From the NCBI GenBank assembly GCA_029204225.1, contig CM055102.1, positions 19,973,349 to 20,037,348 on the forward strand: DNA of 64,000 nucleotides. The letters are read 5' to 3'. The notes below the pieces were generated by a model. That model made no database searches. It was not told the DNA's origin and worked only from the letters and a program-made list of their open reading frames with translations. This DNA comes from Diphasiastrum complanatum. Its lineage: Eukaryota; Streptophyta; Lycopodiopsida; Lycopodiales; Lycopodiaceae. A program made the position numbers and the translations under genes. Positions 38,522-49,900 of the stretch are shown one piece after another (position 1 is the first letter of the stretch; the number at the start of each line of letters is the position of its first letter).

Positions 38522-40299
38522 TATGTGTGCACAAGGGATACTTTGAAGCCAAAATGATTGTAATTGGTAGCCTGAACCCAATATGGCTTCTTTCCTTGGA
38601 AAATTGTCCTTTCACCAAAGAATGGTAATCAAAATTAAGTTTGCTTTATGAAGGTGTTGGTATGAGAAGGCAAGTTATTCCTCATTGCACCTTTAAGAAT
38701 GTGTCCATTGACATATAAAATTTTAGAATTTTGTAGCCCAACTTTCTATTGTTGCGGGAATTGCTTTCAAGTTAGCATTTAAGCTCATGACATGCATTGT
38801 TTACTTTCTTTTATGATTCATGCTTCACTTCCATTGCGCTAGCATCATCCAATGATTGTAGAATGTTTATCTTAGAATAAGCTACATCCAAAGAACTTTT
38901 CAAAAAGCCATTTGTACATTGTCAACTTAATTCAATTGTTTGATGTAGAGGGAGCTCAATGTTTAGCATGATGCATTTTTAAAGAAAAGTCAATAACCAA
39001 ATACTAATTCATGATGTATTTATCTACATCAAATGGTGCATTTCATGTCTTGGTTTTAGGGATTGTCACCAATGACCTGGGATTGAGTAAACAATTTGGA
39101 TTTTCACACAGGTGGGCCCTTTGATAATGTGTTCCCATTGAGTTAGGCCGGTGTTTCAAATCATGGGCAATGATTTGTGAGCTCTACTTGGGGGCATAAG
39201 TAAATAATCACAATTGTCCTTATTTAAGGATCATGCTAAAAACACAGGTGCTCATTTTGTTAATTGTGGAATTGTATGCCCTACAAGTCAATGGGAACAG
39301 ACACCTTTGTGTAACCAACCCTAAACCATGCTAAAATTTCAAGTTAAGGAGAGCGCTCATCATGGGGACATATATATAGGGACAAGCCCTTAGTCCACAA
39401 AATAGAGGCAACACTATATATGCATGGTTAGTCAATAATGGATATACGTGAGTATAGGTATGTCATACTATAGTTTTCAAACCTAGTTATTAGATTTGTA
39501 AGCCTTGCCAATCTCTAAATGCATGACCATTATAATCCTCAAATACAAACTTATAAGTTCTATTGAGTTCTTCATGTTGTCTACTCTTACATGCTTCTAT
39601 GAATTCATGTTATATAGAAAGTTTTATGAATATTTGTGCATCAAATTAGATTACACCAACATAAAATGTTTTAATCAAATTATGATTCATGACGTTGATC
39701 AAAAGTAAATTTTCAAGCTAATTCATAAGATTAAATCATAGATGGTGACAAGAATTACCTCTTTTGAGTCATGATATGCTTCTTCTTTTTGGATAATATT
39801 GTGTAGGTACCATTTTCTACTTTAGTGTCACGTGGATGATGATACGTCTCCCTGTTTTTATGTAACCATGCCATCCATAGTAGTGAAGATATGATTGTGC
39901 TCTTGGTAACGACTTTTCCATTTCAAAATTCTTCATAAACTACTGGTCCTTAATCTAGGACAGTATTACCAACTTTTTGAAGGTAGCATCCACCAAGGAA
40001 TCTTGGTTATTAAATAAATTTCAAATATTAAGTTGTTAGTCAAGGATTACTATCCCTTGTCCATGTTGTATACATCCTACATTCTCATTAATTGAACAAG
40101 ATTAGCAGAATTTTCACTAAGGCCATTCAATACAACTTGGACAAGTTCCCTTTGATTGATGGGATCACCAATCACTTATGATGTCAATTTACTCTTCCAC
40201 TAGCTTTGAGGGTGACAATCCTTGGTGGATAGTTCTCATATGACTAGTAGTAAAAAAGGATCTTTCTCCCATATTGCATCTTATAAAGATTCATTTACA

Positions 40300-40800
40300 T
40301 TGCAAATGACAATGAGTGCAAGATTGAGGGAATTGGTAGTGTACCAACAGAACTAGGATCCAACAAGACCTTTAAGCTAGATAATGTTCTCTTTTTGCCT
40401 AACATCACCAAAAATCATATTAGTGTTGATGATGGACTTCAAGTTCAATTTGATGTTGATGCTTGTTTGATCAAGAAAAATAATGAGTTATTATAAGAGG
40501 GGCAAGATTTGGGAGGCCTTTCAAGTGAATTCTAATATCTAAAACCTTTGTGGAATGATGGCTGAAAATAAGATGTCCAAAGAGGACCTTTGGCACAAGA
40601 GGTTGGGTCAACCCAATCACAAATCCATGCTTTCCATGACCAAGGAGGAGAAGGCAATTGGATTGCCCAAATCCATGTCAAGTGATGGCAAGGCTTGGGA
40701 AGCATATGCTTTGGCAAAAGCGCATAGAAAGCCATATCCAAGGTCTACAACTTCCTCTCATCAAGTTTTTTAACTTATACATTCAGATGTACATGGATCT
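40300..40800 (+). pseudogene. Ty1/copia fragment: protease end to integrase start
   Basis: About 40300-40490 reads NECKIEGIGSVPTELG and LDNVLFLPNITKNHISV, the stretch after the copia protease. About 40590-40650 reads KEDLWHKRLGQPNHKSM, the GAG-pre-integrase HxxH region. About 40770 reads LIHSDVHGSIS, holding the first integrase Asp. Stops and frameshifts interrupt it; the match ends abruptly at about 40800, where LTR-like sequence begins. Confidence 0.75.
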
Positions 40801-40811
40801 ATCTCCTATTG

Positions 40812-41070
40812 TTTTGTCCATGTCCTGTATATAGGATTCGACATAGTCCTAGACTTGGATACATGGTACTCTAGTACTCAAGATTATTGGTTACACCTCA
40901 TTATTCCAAACTAGGCCAGTAATGTAATTAATAATCTTGTGAGTACCCAGTCACACATATTGTGATGTGTGGAGCTATTGCATGGATTGGAACTGTTGGA
41001 TTATTCTACTATCAGGAGTGATTCAACTGAACAATCAATCTTTAATCTTCATCCACTTTTATCCAGTTTT
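40812..41070 (+). repeat. LTR-like repeat with relatives at 63045-63180 and (inverted) 36810-36880
   Basis: GTCCATGTCCT, CCTAGACTTGGATACA, GAGTACCC and AATTAATAATCTTGTGAG recur at 63.05 kb in order. The block GATTATTCTACT to CTTTAATCTTCATCCAC recurs inverted at 36.8 kb. A TATAAATA at about 41351 could be its promoter element. Exact ends not determined. Confidence 0.55.
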
Positions 41071-42109
41071 GTAGTTCTATTCGTGTTTCTACACAGTCTA
41101 CAGAAATACTCAAGAATCACTCCACAGGTGGCTCCGACATATCGATGATGACGAAAGTCGAAGATGTCGGCCATGTCAAACGACAATTGTTGTTCCACCT
41201 GATATGAAGCTAAGGACTTATCCTAACTACTTTGCAAGTAAATTCTCTATAAGTCCTAACTGGATGGATGCCAGTGCATAACAGTCAACTGGCTATTGCA
41301 ATCTGCGACCTAATTAGTTGTCCTATTGGATACACATCAATTGCTTTAGTATAAATAGCTGATCGTCAAATACTATCTATGCAATCCAAGAAGCTTAGTT
41401 TATATTTTAGCTCAGTATTGCTATTTGCTCTTACTGCTTATTAGTGGAAGGGCATCAAACAGAATTTTTAGCTACTCAAAGATAAGTTACAGTACGCGAT
41501 TTCATCTGCAATTGTTTTGTGCTCTCATCATCTGATTTGTACATGTTACTTACTGAATCAATCTATTTTTTTTATTGTGTTCAATATCATGTCAAAATGT
41601 ATGCTTCTCTGTAGTTATTTGTGATTGATTAAGCTATTCCTTAGAGAAAATATGGGCCCAAAGAGGGCTCTATAAGAAATGCCATATAGGAGAGAGAGAG
41701 ATAACAATAAGGTAATTAAAATATCATTTTCTAACTTCTTTATGCATATGCCCGCACTACTCTCCATGAAAATAAAAATACCTTATTTTAGTCACATCAA
41801 ACGTCAGCGGTGCTTAACCACAATTAAAGTATACTTTTCAAAATGTCAAAATATTCTCTCCCAATAGTTGGAAACACTCAAAAATTTGAATTAGGAGTGA
41901 CATTTCAGAAACAAAGCCTACGCCATCTCTATCTCTAGGGTCGTTAGCGCCATCTCTAGCTTTGTTATTGTCATTGTGTTGTTTGCTACTATAAAATAGT
42001 ACTGATGACAAAGCTTTATCATCTTCATGTTGATCTGTCACCAATATGCTCCCCTCATGACAAGAAATAACGTTATTGTAAGTACCAAATTTTTTTAAAT
42101 CCCGAAAAG
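41071..42109. other. Unassigned, partly LTR-like
   Basis: Contains GACGAAAGTCGAAGATGTCGG-like motifs reminiscent of the minisatellite at 42870-43090 and the TATAAATA site near 41351; no coding similarity seen. Confidence 0.35.
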
Positions 42110-42360
42110 TGTCAGATTTGGGTTTCTCACGGAGTTGTTCTGGGACATGTAATATCAAGACATGGCATAACTGCAAATTATTCCAAAATCAAAGTTATTG
42201 TGGAATTACTGCTGCCAACAACAATTCGTGGAGTTTATGTGTTTATGGATCATGCGAATTATTATCAAATTTTTATTATTTTCTTTGTGGATCTTGCAAG
42301 ACCTATATACAAATTGACTATTGTTCCTATTTGGATAGTTGAGGCATTAGAAGCCTTTGA
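42110..42360 (+). pseudogene. Ty3/gypsy fragment around the reverse transcriptase / RNase H junction
   Basis: Reads LGHVISRHGITANYSKIKVI, then GVYVFMDHANYYQIF and VDLARPIYKLT, ending EALEAFEK-stop, matching the gypsy order GHxxSxxGI, FLGxxxYYRRFI, F..A.PL..L and W..C..AF. No frame holds across the whole block at catalytic quality. Orphan piece about 80 residues long. Confidence 0.7.
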
Positions 42361-42429
42361 AAAATAGAAGATGATGCTACAGCTTGGCAGCTACAACATG
42401 ATGAGAAATAATTAACTTCGTTCATTTCC

Positions 42430-42612
42430 CAGAAGATTGACAAGAGAACACAGACCACTTATAAGGTATATCTCGACAAGTCTGCAGCTTATCTTGTTCA
42501 AGAGCTGACTACTATCAAAGAGGCACTTAGTCAGTCCGATTCCGATCTTTGGAAAGAAGCTTTGGATAAAGAGTATTCATCTCTTATCAAGACTCAGACT
42601 TGGACTTGTTGG
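42430..42612 (+). pseudogene. Ty1/copia fragment at the start of reverse transcriptase
   Basis: Reads TIKEALSQSDSDLWKEALDK followed by EYSSLIKTQTWT, the conserved entry to copia RT. It resembles the corresponding segment of the neighbouring copia at 45190-45290 (KALSHADSDLWKEAMDKEYN), so it is a separate, related insertion. Confidence 0.7.
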
Positions 42613-42869
42613 ATTTCTATCCTCTCCATCCCTATCTCTATCTTTGCTAATCTAGATCCATTCATTATATTGTTTAAATATTCCTACAGTGACATACGCT
42701 TGAGAAATACAAGGAAAGTCATTTCAGCAATGTGGCGAATGATGTGAAAACACCAAAGGTCCGTGAACAATATGTTCTAAGTCATTTTTGACTAATGTCA
42801 CATTTTTCAGAAATGCGGAAAAGCTAAAGGTGTGGAATTTTTCTGAAGGTATCGCATTTCTGAGCCCGA

Positions 42870-43090
42870 CATCGACTTATCCAAAGTCGACTTTTGAAGA
42901 CAGGAGAGCAACACTCGACTTGTCCGAAGTCTGTGACTTATCCGAAGTCTCCGACTTGTCTGAAGTCTTCGACTTCTCAAACTTGTCCAACTTCTGATTC
43001 CGACATCGAAGTTTGTCGAATCTCTGACGTCGACTATCTGACTTCTTCAAAAGTCGATGTAAGTGCCAACTCTCAAAAGTCGATATTAAC
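42870..43090. repeat. Degenerate minisatellite of GACTTnTCCGAAGTC units
   Basis: About ten imperfect short units built on (C)GACTT and (A)AGTC(G), many forming inverted pairs such as GACTTGTCCGAAGTC. It lies within the inferred 5' LTR of the copia element whose PBS is at 43803. Confidence 0.75.
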
Positions 43091-43802
43091 AAATTGGCAG
43101 CTCAACAGTACATTTGTCACAACTGGACAAAATCTACAACCGAATCAGATATTGTCCGAGTGCAACTACCAACAGCACATATTGCCTTGAATCATGTTTG
43201 TAAATTACTCATTAACTATTCTTTTAATCGATTAGCCACGTGTATATATACAACGACTTATCAGTTATTGCGGTTAAGCCCCTAGAACAAGTTATTACAA
43301 CAAGTTCTATAATCTACCTATCATTTGGAGTGCAATTGTATTGTCCTTTCTCTCCGTTATTACAAAGTATCGACTCAAAAAGAACGTGACTCTATTCTAC
43401 ATTCAGACTATATTTTCTACATGACTAATCAATCAATGTTCCAATAATCTAGGTTGTGTATGTTGAATGCTTATTTCTTTTCATGTTCAAATAGATCTAT
43501 ACTCGCAATATTAAATTGTTATGTATGATTGATAGCTTCTGTTGATTTATCGCTTTAAGGTACCTCATCTAAATCGCTTCGCAAAGCTAAATTTATAATC
43601 AAGGTATATGTGCATGGCTAGGGAATTGGCTTAGTCGATCCAACTACTTCGAAGCTAAGATCAAGTAGGATAGACTTCGAGACATCAAAGTCGATCTGAT
43701 CTCTATATTGATAGACTTGGTTGCATGCACCGAGGATTCCTTGTTGCTGCTCTTTTGCCGTGACAGGCCCTTGTCGGTTGATCCACCATTCGAATTCCAA
43801 CA

Positions 43803-43814
43803 TGGTATCAAAGC
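43803..43814 (+). promoter_or_regulatory. tRNA-iMet primer-binding site of a second copia element
   Basis: TGGTATCAAAGC follows an LTR-like end ATTCCAACA at 43802 and precedes gag by about 120 bases. One mismatch to the usual plant PBS. A TATATATA at about 43243-43250 could be the LTR promoter. Confidence 0.75.
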
Positions 43815-43935
43815 AATTAATTACTGCTCCATGTTTATCTGATACCACCATAGTATCAAAGTTATGTCCTGATATAGTGTAGACATTTGTTATAATTAAT
43901 CTACTATATGCATTACACTTATCCTAAAATTCCAA

Positions 43936-44424
43936 ATGGATTCTCAATCACAGTCTACTCTAATGGTAGACAAACTCGATGGTTTAAACTACCATTTGTG
44001 GAAATTCAAGATGAGGGTAGTATTGATGGCCAAGGAGCTTTCGAAAATAGTCATTGGAACCGAACTACTTCCAAAAGTCGATGAGCAAGCCATTTCCAAA
44101 TGGAAGCTCAGGGATGGCAAGGCTTTCGCCTTGATCACCCTTAACATCTCTGACACAAAAATTGGCCAAATTAGACAAGCCCAATTTTCAAAAGAGGTTT
44201 GGGATATATTGAGTACGTCATATGAAGTGAAAGATGTCACTTCGAAGCTGCATCCGAGGAAAATGTTCTTCTCACTCAGAATGTCAGAAAGTAATTATGA
44301 TCAGAATCACATTCATCAATATAAAACTCTATTAGAGCATATGGCAGCAATGGGTTCAGTAGTCGAAAACTCTGACGTTGTAATGACCTTATTGACCAGT
44401 TTTCCATCCTCTTATGAAAACTGA
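43936..44424 (+). pseudogene. Ty1/copia gag, 162 open codons
   Basis: Starts MDSQSQSTLMVDKLDGLNYH and keeps the UBN2-type signature LWKFKMRVVLMAKELSKIV, KRGW-equivalent EVWDILSTSYE and the LRMSESNYDQNHIHQYK block. It stops at SSYEN; reading continues in other frames (QEETRRNGAS-like) to about 44570, so the end is a frameshifted truncation. The zinc knuckle is missing. Confidence 0.85.
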
Positions 44425-44689
44425 GTGATGATGATAACCACACACTCAGATATAACATTGTCCAGATATAACATTGTCCATTGTCCAGGAGGAAACAAGA
44501 AGGAATGGAGCATCCTCATCCTCCATTATGACTCACAAGCATTATTCACCAAGAAGAACACAAGGAAGCAATAGAAGAAGAAAGTTGTCCAACTCATTAC
44601 CCAAATCATTCTAGTTATATGTTGTATCAATAGCAGCGTATGTGCAGAACCGATTTATAACTAAAGGCTCACCTGACCAAAATTTCTCA

Positions 44690-46190
44690 TGAACTTTGGA
44701 CATGATTCAAACCTTCATTAAAACATTTGAGAGTATTCAGATGCACTGCTTATGCTCATGTCCCAAATGACAACAGAAAGAAATTAGATGAGCATTCGTT
44801 CAAAACTATTTTTGTTGGCTATTGCACTTCTGATGGAATGTATAGACTATACAATATAGACATCTGTAAAGATTTTAACTAACAGGGATGTGACTTTGAT
44901 CGAAGATCAGTGTATTGATTTGAAGGGCAAGGACCAGATGCAGTCTCCAATTTCTACCTCGACAACTGATACTTATTGGAAGGTAATTTCTATTCCTTTC
45001 AATAGTCACCCTATATAGTCAAACTCAAAAGAAGAACAAGAAGCTAAAACTTAGGAGCAACCGAACCAGCCAACACAAAGTTGAATCTCACAACTTGAAA
45101 CTTTGACCAGAAGATCAGCAAGTATTCAAACTCAGTCTATCCGATACACTGATGAGTTCGTTCACTATTCTATTCAGGAGCCAACCACAGTTGAGAAAGC
45201 TTTATCACATGCCGATTCAGATCTCTGGAAAGAAGCAATGGATAAGGAGTACAACTCACTGCTAAGAAACAATACATGGACTGTCACCGAGCTGCCAACA
45301 AACAGAAAGATAATCAATTGCAAATGGATCTTTAGGATCAGATATAAAACAGACGGTAGTATCGACAGAAGGAAAGCTCGACTCATGGCAAGGAGATTCT
45401 CACGAATTCCCAATATCGACTACTTCGAAAATTTCAGCCCAGTCGTCAAGCACACCTCTATTTGACTGCTACTTTCATATGCTACTGCAGCAAATCTTGA
45501 GGTATACCAAATGGATGTACAAACAATATTTCTCAATAGAGTTATCGAGGAGGACATCTACATGATCTAGCCAGAAGGCTATATCTTCAATGGTCGAGAA
45601 GACCAGGTATGCAGACTCCATAAAGCTTTTTATGGTCTAAAGCAATCATCTAGAGCATGGTTTCATCATATACACGTTCTTGATTGACCATGAATTCCAA
45701 TCTAGCTTTGTAGATTGTCATGTATATTTCAAAGCTATTATTTGTCATCATGACACTTTATGTGGATGATACATTGTTGTTCGACAACAATATTGCTCTA
45801 ACAAAGGATACAAAGAGGATGTTATCCCAATAATTTGAGATGACAGATCTTGGAGAAGCACACTATTGTCTCGAGATTCAAATCCACAGAGACAAGAGTA
45901 GAAGACTTCTCTATATCACCCAACAGAGGTACTTCCATAGTTTGTTGACGAAATTCAATTTCATGAATTGCTGTACATAATCCCATGGATCCAGGTCTCA
46001 AATTATCCAAGGAACAGTGCCCTCAAACCAACGAGGAGAAGGTGGAAATGAAGGGGTATCCATACTAATCTATTATCGGGTCCCTGATATATGTAATGAC
46101 CATGACCAGGCCAGATCTTGCATATGCCATCAGTTCCTTGAGTCAGTATGTGACCAATCCTAGCATGATGCCTTTAAAAAAATTATTATA
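44690..46190 (+). pseudogene. Ty1/copia pol remnant lacking protease and integrase core
   Basis: Begins with the end of integrase (LKHLRVFRCTAYAHVPND, FVGYCTSDGMYRLYN, 44710-44860). Reverse transcriptase starts at about 45190 (KEYNSLLRNNTWTVTELP, NCKWIFRIRYKTDGSIDRRK), continues with QMDVQTIFLNRVIEED and FYGLKQSSRAWFHH, then MTLYVDDTLLFDNN (catalytic box) and FEMTDLGEAHYCLEIQIHRD. It fades out near 46180, before RNase H. The jump from gag at 44.57 kb to integrase end at 44.69 kb shows a large internal deletion. Confidence 0.85.
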
Positions 46191-46194
46191 GTAG

Positions 46195-46340
46195 AAACTC
46201 GACTCGCATTTTTTAGAATTTTTTCATACTGTATCGACTCGAAAAATTCGAGATTTTTTGATACTCAACAATCAGAATTTTTCGATATGGTATCGACTCA
46301 AAAAATCTGTAATTTTTCGAGTTAGTGTATATTTTCTGAG
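46195..46340. repeat. Imperfect repeats of GTATCGACTCGAAAAATTCGAG-type units
   Basis: Units around TATCGACTC(A/G)AAAAAT and TTTTTCGA(G/T) recur three to four times, partly as inverted pairs (CTCGAAAAATTCGAG). Low-complexity, function unknown. Confidence 0.6.
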
Positions 46341-47067
46341 TCTTTGTATATTTTCTGGAGTTCTTGTAAATTTTGATATTTTCAGTCTAAAATCAGACCC
46401 AACGACTTCGTATTGACAGTCCGCCCACTTGTACATGTATTAACTATAATGAGGCGGTTGTAATAATTGCAACAGAAGGTAGTTGTAGATACTTTGTAAG
46501 ATATTATACTAGAATTTTCATCAGAAAACAGCTTCTGATTATTCGAGTTTTTAATCATCAACAAACTCAGCTGAAGCCATTTTTGCACCTACTAATTCGC
46601 GCCAGCTTCAAGCTCTTGTACTCACGTTTTTGCAAAATCACTCCTTAATCCATGATTTTTGGCAATATCTCTCTCAACTTCAACATGCACTCAAAAAAAT
46701 AGAAAAACTCATTTAATGCACCTGAACCAAGCTTCAAATTTAATTTTTTGGCTGATCTAATCCAAGAACAAATCATAGGGATAGAATCTCTATAGAAAAA
46801 GCTTGAATTTGCACTAAAAATCTCTGAATTTGGGTGTGTGAGTCAAACTATACATAAATTTGAATTTTCTCAATCAAAATCGGATCTGTATGGCCCCACA
46901 CGTGTGAAATGTACTCATACAGCCCACAACAAGTTTTGGTCCAAAATTTTTGAGTATAGCTATCAAATCCAACTCGCCACATCAAAATTAGCTAGTTTCC
47001 AAAAACTTGCTAATTTGGGCTTAGTTTTGGATCAACCCCATCAATATCAATAAATCCTCTTGTACTT

Positions 47068-47080
47068 GGCTCTGATACCA
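47068..47080 (-). promoter_or_regulatory. tRNA-iMet primer-binding site of a minus-strand LTR element
   Basis: TGGTATCAGAGCC on the minus strand, preceded by GATTTTCATA. The LTR would extend to the right from 47081; its outer end was not found. Confidence 0.6.
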
Positions 47081-47895
47081 TATGAAAATCTGCAAAATAG
47101 GACCAATAATGGATCCTAAAATGATCCACAAGAGGGATTGGATGTTAGATACAATTGATCTATCAATTTACACAAGATTTAGATCAATCTCGATCAATTC
47201 TAGGCATAAAAATCTAACAAGAACAACCATTAATGAAGGTAAATGTACTTGCTGGTTTCACACGACCTGTCAGAGTACAGACTCCAACCTAAAAACAAGT
47301 TACACTATGATATCAAATCAATCAAAACATTTGAAGACAAATGGAGAGATTGACACAAAATTGCTTCCAAAATCAAGATTGGTGTTTCATGTTGATTATG
47401 GCCAAATATGCCTCTATATATACATTTCTTGGAGCTCATGGCACTGATCATGCATCAGATCTCACACGTGTGAGGATGCTTTGTCATATGATGAATCATC
47501 ATACAAAATTGACACTTGGATCAAACTTTCTATTTTGAGCACTTTCGGTCCATTTTCCTACTATTTGGAGAACTACTAACAAACCTTCTAGAAGTCAAAT
47601 CTCGCCTATTTCAGCCTTTTCCACACGTGTGAGTAGACCTCTACACATGGGATGTGACACCTAATCTAATGATGTGGCTCATGCAATCAATAGATCGATG
47701 CCATGTGTCATATGACTAGAAAACTAGATTTTGGCCTTTTTAGCCACTAGAACTTGAATAAAATCAAATGTACAATCTATATGATTATGGTACATGACAA
47801 GTACATTTATTTCACACGTGGGAACAGGCTCCACACATGTGTAATCATCGTATATACATAGATTTGGCCTTGACCAAGCATAATTTTTGCACTTT
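47081..47895 (-). other. Probable LTR-derived DNA rich in CACACGTGTG palindromes
   Basis: Lies on the LTR side of the PBS at 47068-47080. Contains CACACGTGTG at 47463-47472 (inside the 14-bp palindrome CTCACACGTGTGAG) and 47623-47632, and a variant CACACGTGGG at 47813. No coding similarity. Confidence 0.4.
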
Positions 47896-48260
47896 TCACA
47901 AATAAATCTTTGAAAGAAAATCGTAAAATCCTAAAAATGATTTAATTTGTCTAACAATTTTTGAAATCGGCCATTCAACCACTATCTTGATTTTATCCTC
48001 GTCAATCTTGATCTCATAAGCAGTGATCTTATGATCGAGATAAACCAGGTCAAAGAATTCACACTTGGATTCTTTAGTGTAGAGTAACTCTTGGCGGAGT
48101 TTCATCAAGACAATTCTCAAGTGCTCTATGTGTTCTTCAAAGGTCATACTGTAGAAGAGAATATCACCTAGAAAACTACGAAAAACTTTCCCAAATATGG
48201 ACGAAACAAATCATTCCTCATTTGCTGGAATATTGTTAACCTATTGAATGATTGAAAACT
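47896..48260 (-). pseudogene. Ty3/gypsy reverse transcriptase fragment
   Basis: Reads MRNDLFRPYLGKFFVVF (about 48170-48220), then HIEHLRIVLMKLRQELLYTK, ESKCEFFDLVYLDHKIT and IVRQIKSFLGFYDFLSKIYL, the standard gypsy order behind the catalytic box. The YLDD equivalent is broken by a stop. 83 codons are open (47896-48147). Confidence 0.8.
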
Positions 48261-48494
48261 ATTCCTTGTGATTGACTCCACAAATCGAGTAGCATCAACA
48301 TGAAGAAAGCACAAAATACTTGTTACTTTGATCCAATTGATAAGAGATGATCACAACTCGGATTTTGAAGCTAAAAAGCCTGTAAATCAAAAACCATTTG
48401 ATCGTTCCTCACTCAAATTGATCAAACATTGAAGGTACTAATCAGAGATTATGTCTAGATAGCAATCAATGCTTGAATTGCATCAAAATCTATA

Positions 48495-48501
48495 ATTCTA
48501 G
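48495..48501. repeat. Target-site duplication (left) of MITE, ATTCTAG
   Basis: Identical to 48721-48727 immediately on the other side of the element. Confidence 0.75.
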
Positions 48502-48720
48502 CCATAGTTGCATCGAACCGTGATTCGAACCTTTGAACCGTTAGGGGCCGATTCGAACCGGAAACCGGTTCAAACCGATTCAAACCGTTTTATGGCCCCT
48601 CAACCAAAAAAACAAAGAACAAAAAGAAAACGGTACGAACCGTTTCCCGATTCGAACCTAGCTAGCCGGTTCGAATCGGGACGAATCAGCTAGGCCGTTT
48701 CAAATCGGCATGTAACCTTG
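48502..48720. mobile_element. 219-bp MITE-like element, hAT-type candidate
   Basis: Flanked by 7-bp direct repeats ATTCTAG (possibly 8 with one mismatch). The ends form an imperfect inverted repeat, CATAGTTGCAT against CAAGGTTACAT, 8 of 11 matching. The interior is built from TTCGAACCG / CGGTTCGAA motifs in both orientations and has no ORF of interest. Size, TSD and ends suit a non-autonomous hAT derivative. It lies just inside the LTR element whose PBS is at 48755-48767. Confidence 0.65.
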
Positions 48721-48727
48721 ATTCTAG
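48721..48727. repeat. Target-site duplication (right) of MITE, ATTCTAG
   Basis: Repeats 48495-48501. Confidence 0.75.
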
Positions 48728-48754
48728 CATGAATTAAAGCTCATTTCTTGGAAT

Positions 48755-48767
48755 GGCTTTGATACCA
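48755..48767 (-). promoter_or_regulatory. tRNA-iMet primer-binding site of another minus-strand LTR element
   Basis: TGGTATCAAAGCC on the minus strand, preceded by an LTR end TTTTTGACA of canonical CA type. The LTR would run right from 48768 and includes CACACGTGTG at 48936-48945. Confidence 0.6.
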
Positions 48768-49817
48768 TGTCAAAAATGCAACAAAATAATCTCATTTGAT
48801 CCTAGAAATGATGGAGAAAGCACCTACTTAAGATTCAATCAAGATCTAGAAGCTAGATTACTAATCAATACATTCATTTCTAGTTTATCTTTGTTTGAAC
48901 TCCATGAATTAGCTCCAAAATCCTACCAAACTCTTCACACGTGTGAGTGTACGGCATGTTGATGCATGTGTACTATATCTACACCTCCAAACTCATCCAA
49001 TAATCACAAAAAATCATATGCCAATAGTATTCATCAATCAAATCATAGACTCCAACTAGTCAAGAAGAAAAATCTCAATTTTGCTCATAATCGAATGGAA
49101 ATCCCATCACATATTTACACATGTAGAGCTCGAATCTGAACATATTAGGGCTTCTATGCATTCATCATATCCTAACCGCAACATCTAACCTAAAGATCCA
49201 CTTGATCCACCCTAATTAGGGCAATACCTTAAGATCCAAAAATAATGAGAAAATTGCTATTTTAAGCTCCTATTTTTTCTCTACCCTATCCCATGCACTC
49301 TTTGGCCATATTCCAAAGGTATATCATTCCGAAGCTAGGTTAATGATTTGACTTAGAATAATGTATCATATGCTTGTGACATCTCGCAACATGGCCTCAA
49401 AGTCATTTACAAGTGAAAATTATACAAACTAGCTTGTAATATTTTAACAAGATTAGGATTATGTCAAACCCCATATGCAGGACATGATTAACAAATATAA
49501 AAGTCATATCTTATATTGTCTAAACGATATTATCGAACAACATCTTAGTTGTAGTCATCACATCAATTGATCCTTGTCGACATCTTTTGTTATTTCACCG
49601 CTAAGCTTATAGATATATAACGTTGTAACTCATACTATGCCACGAATTAAGATTCATGAGTTCAAGACATAATTCAGCTCATTTAAGTATCAATTGCTAG
49701 TGTAATATACCAGTTACTGTATTGAGCCGGGTTGTTTATCAAAGCTATAATCACAAGAATTTAATTGTAATCACAGTATAAGAAAATCAATGAAATCATA
49801 GTATGAGTTAAAAAAGA

Positions 49818-49900
49818 GTGTGCACGGGCACGCAAGCATGTGTGCATATATATCTGTGTGCATGTGCATGCATGCGCGCGTGCGCGTGCATGTGTGTACC
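49818..49900. repeat. Alternating purine-pyrimidine tract (Z-DNA-prone)
   Basis: GTGTGCATGTGCATGCATGC then GCGCGTGCGCGTGCATGTGTGT form an almost unbroken alternation, with ATATAT inside. Confidence 0.85.

Larger units (their letters stand above)
35561..40299. other. Unassigned intergenic sequence, AT-rich
   Basis: No convincing coding region over 4.7 kb. Contains a poly-G run (35942-35966), a fragment at about 36810-36880 that is the reverse complement of 40993-41066, a stretch near 37345-37400 resembling the CACACGTGTG-bearing LTR-like DNA at about 47.8 kb, and a tRNA-like segment at 38465-38521. Confidence 0.5.
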
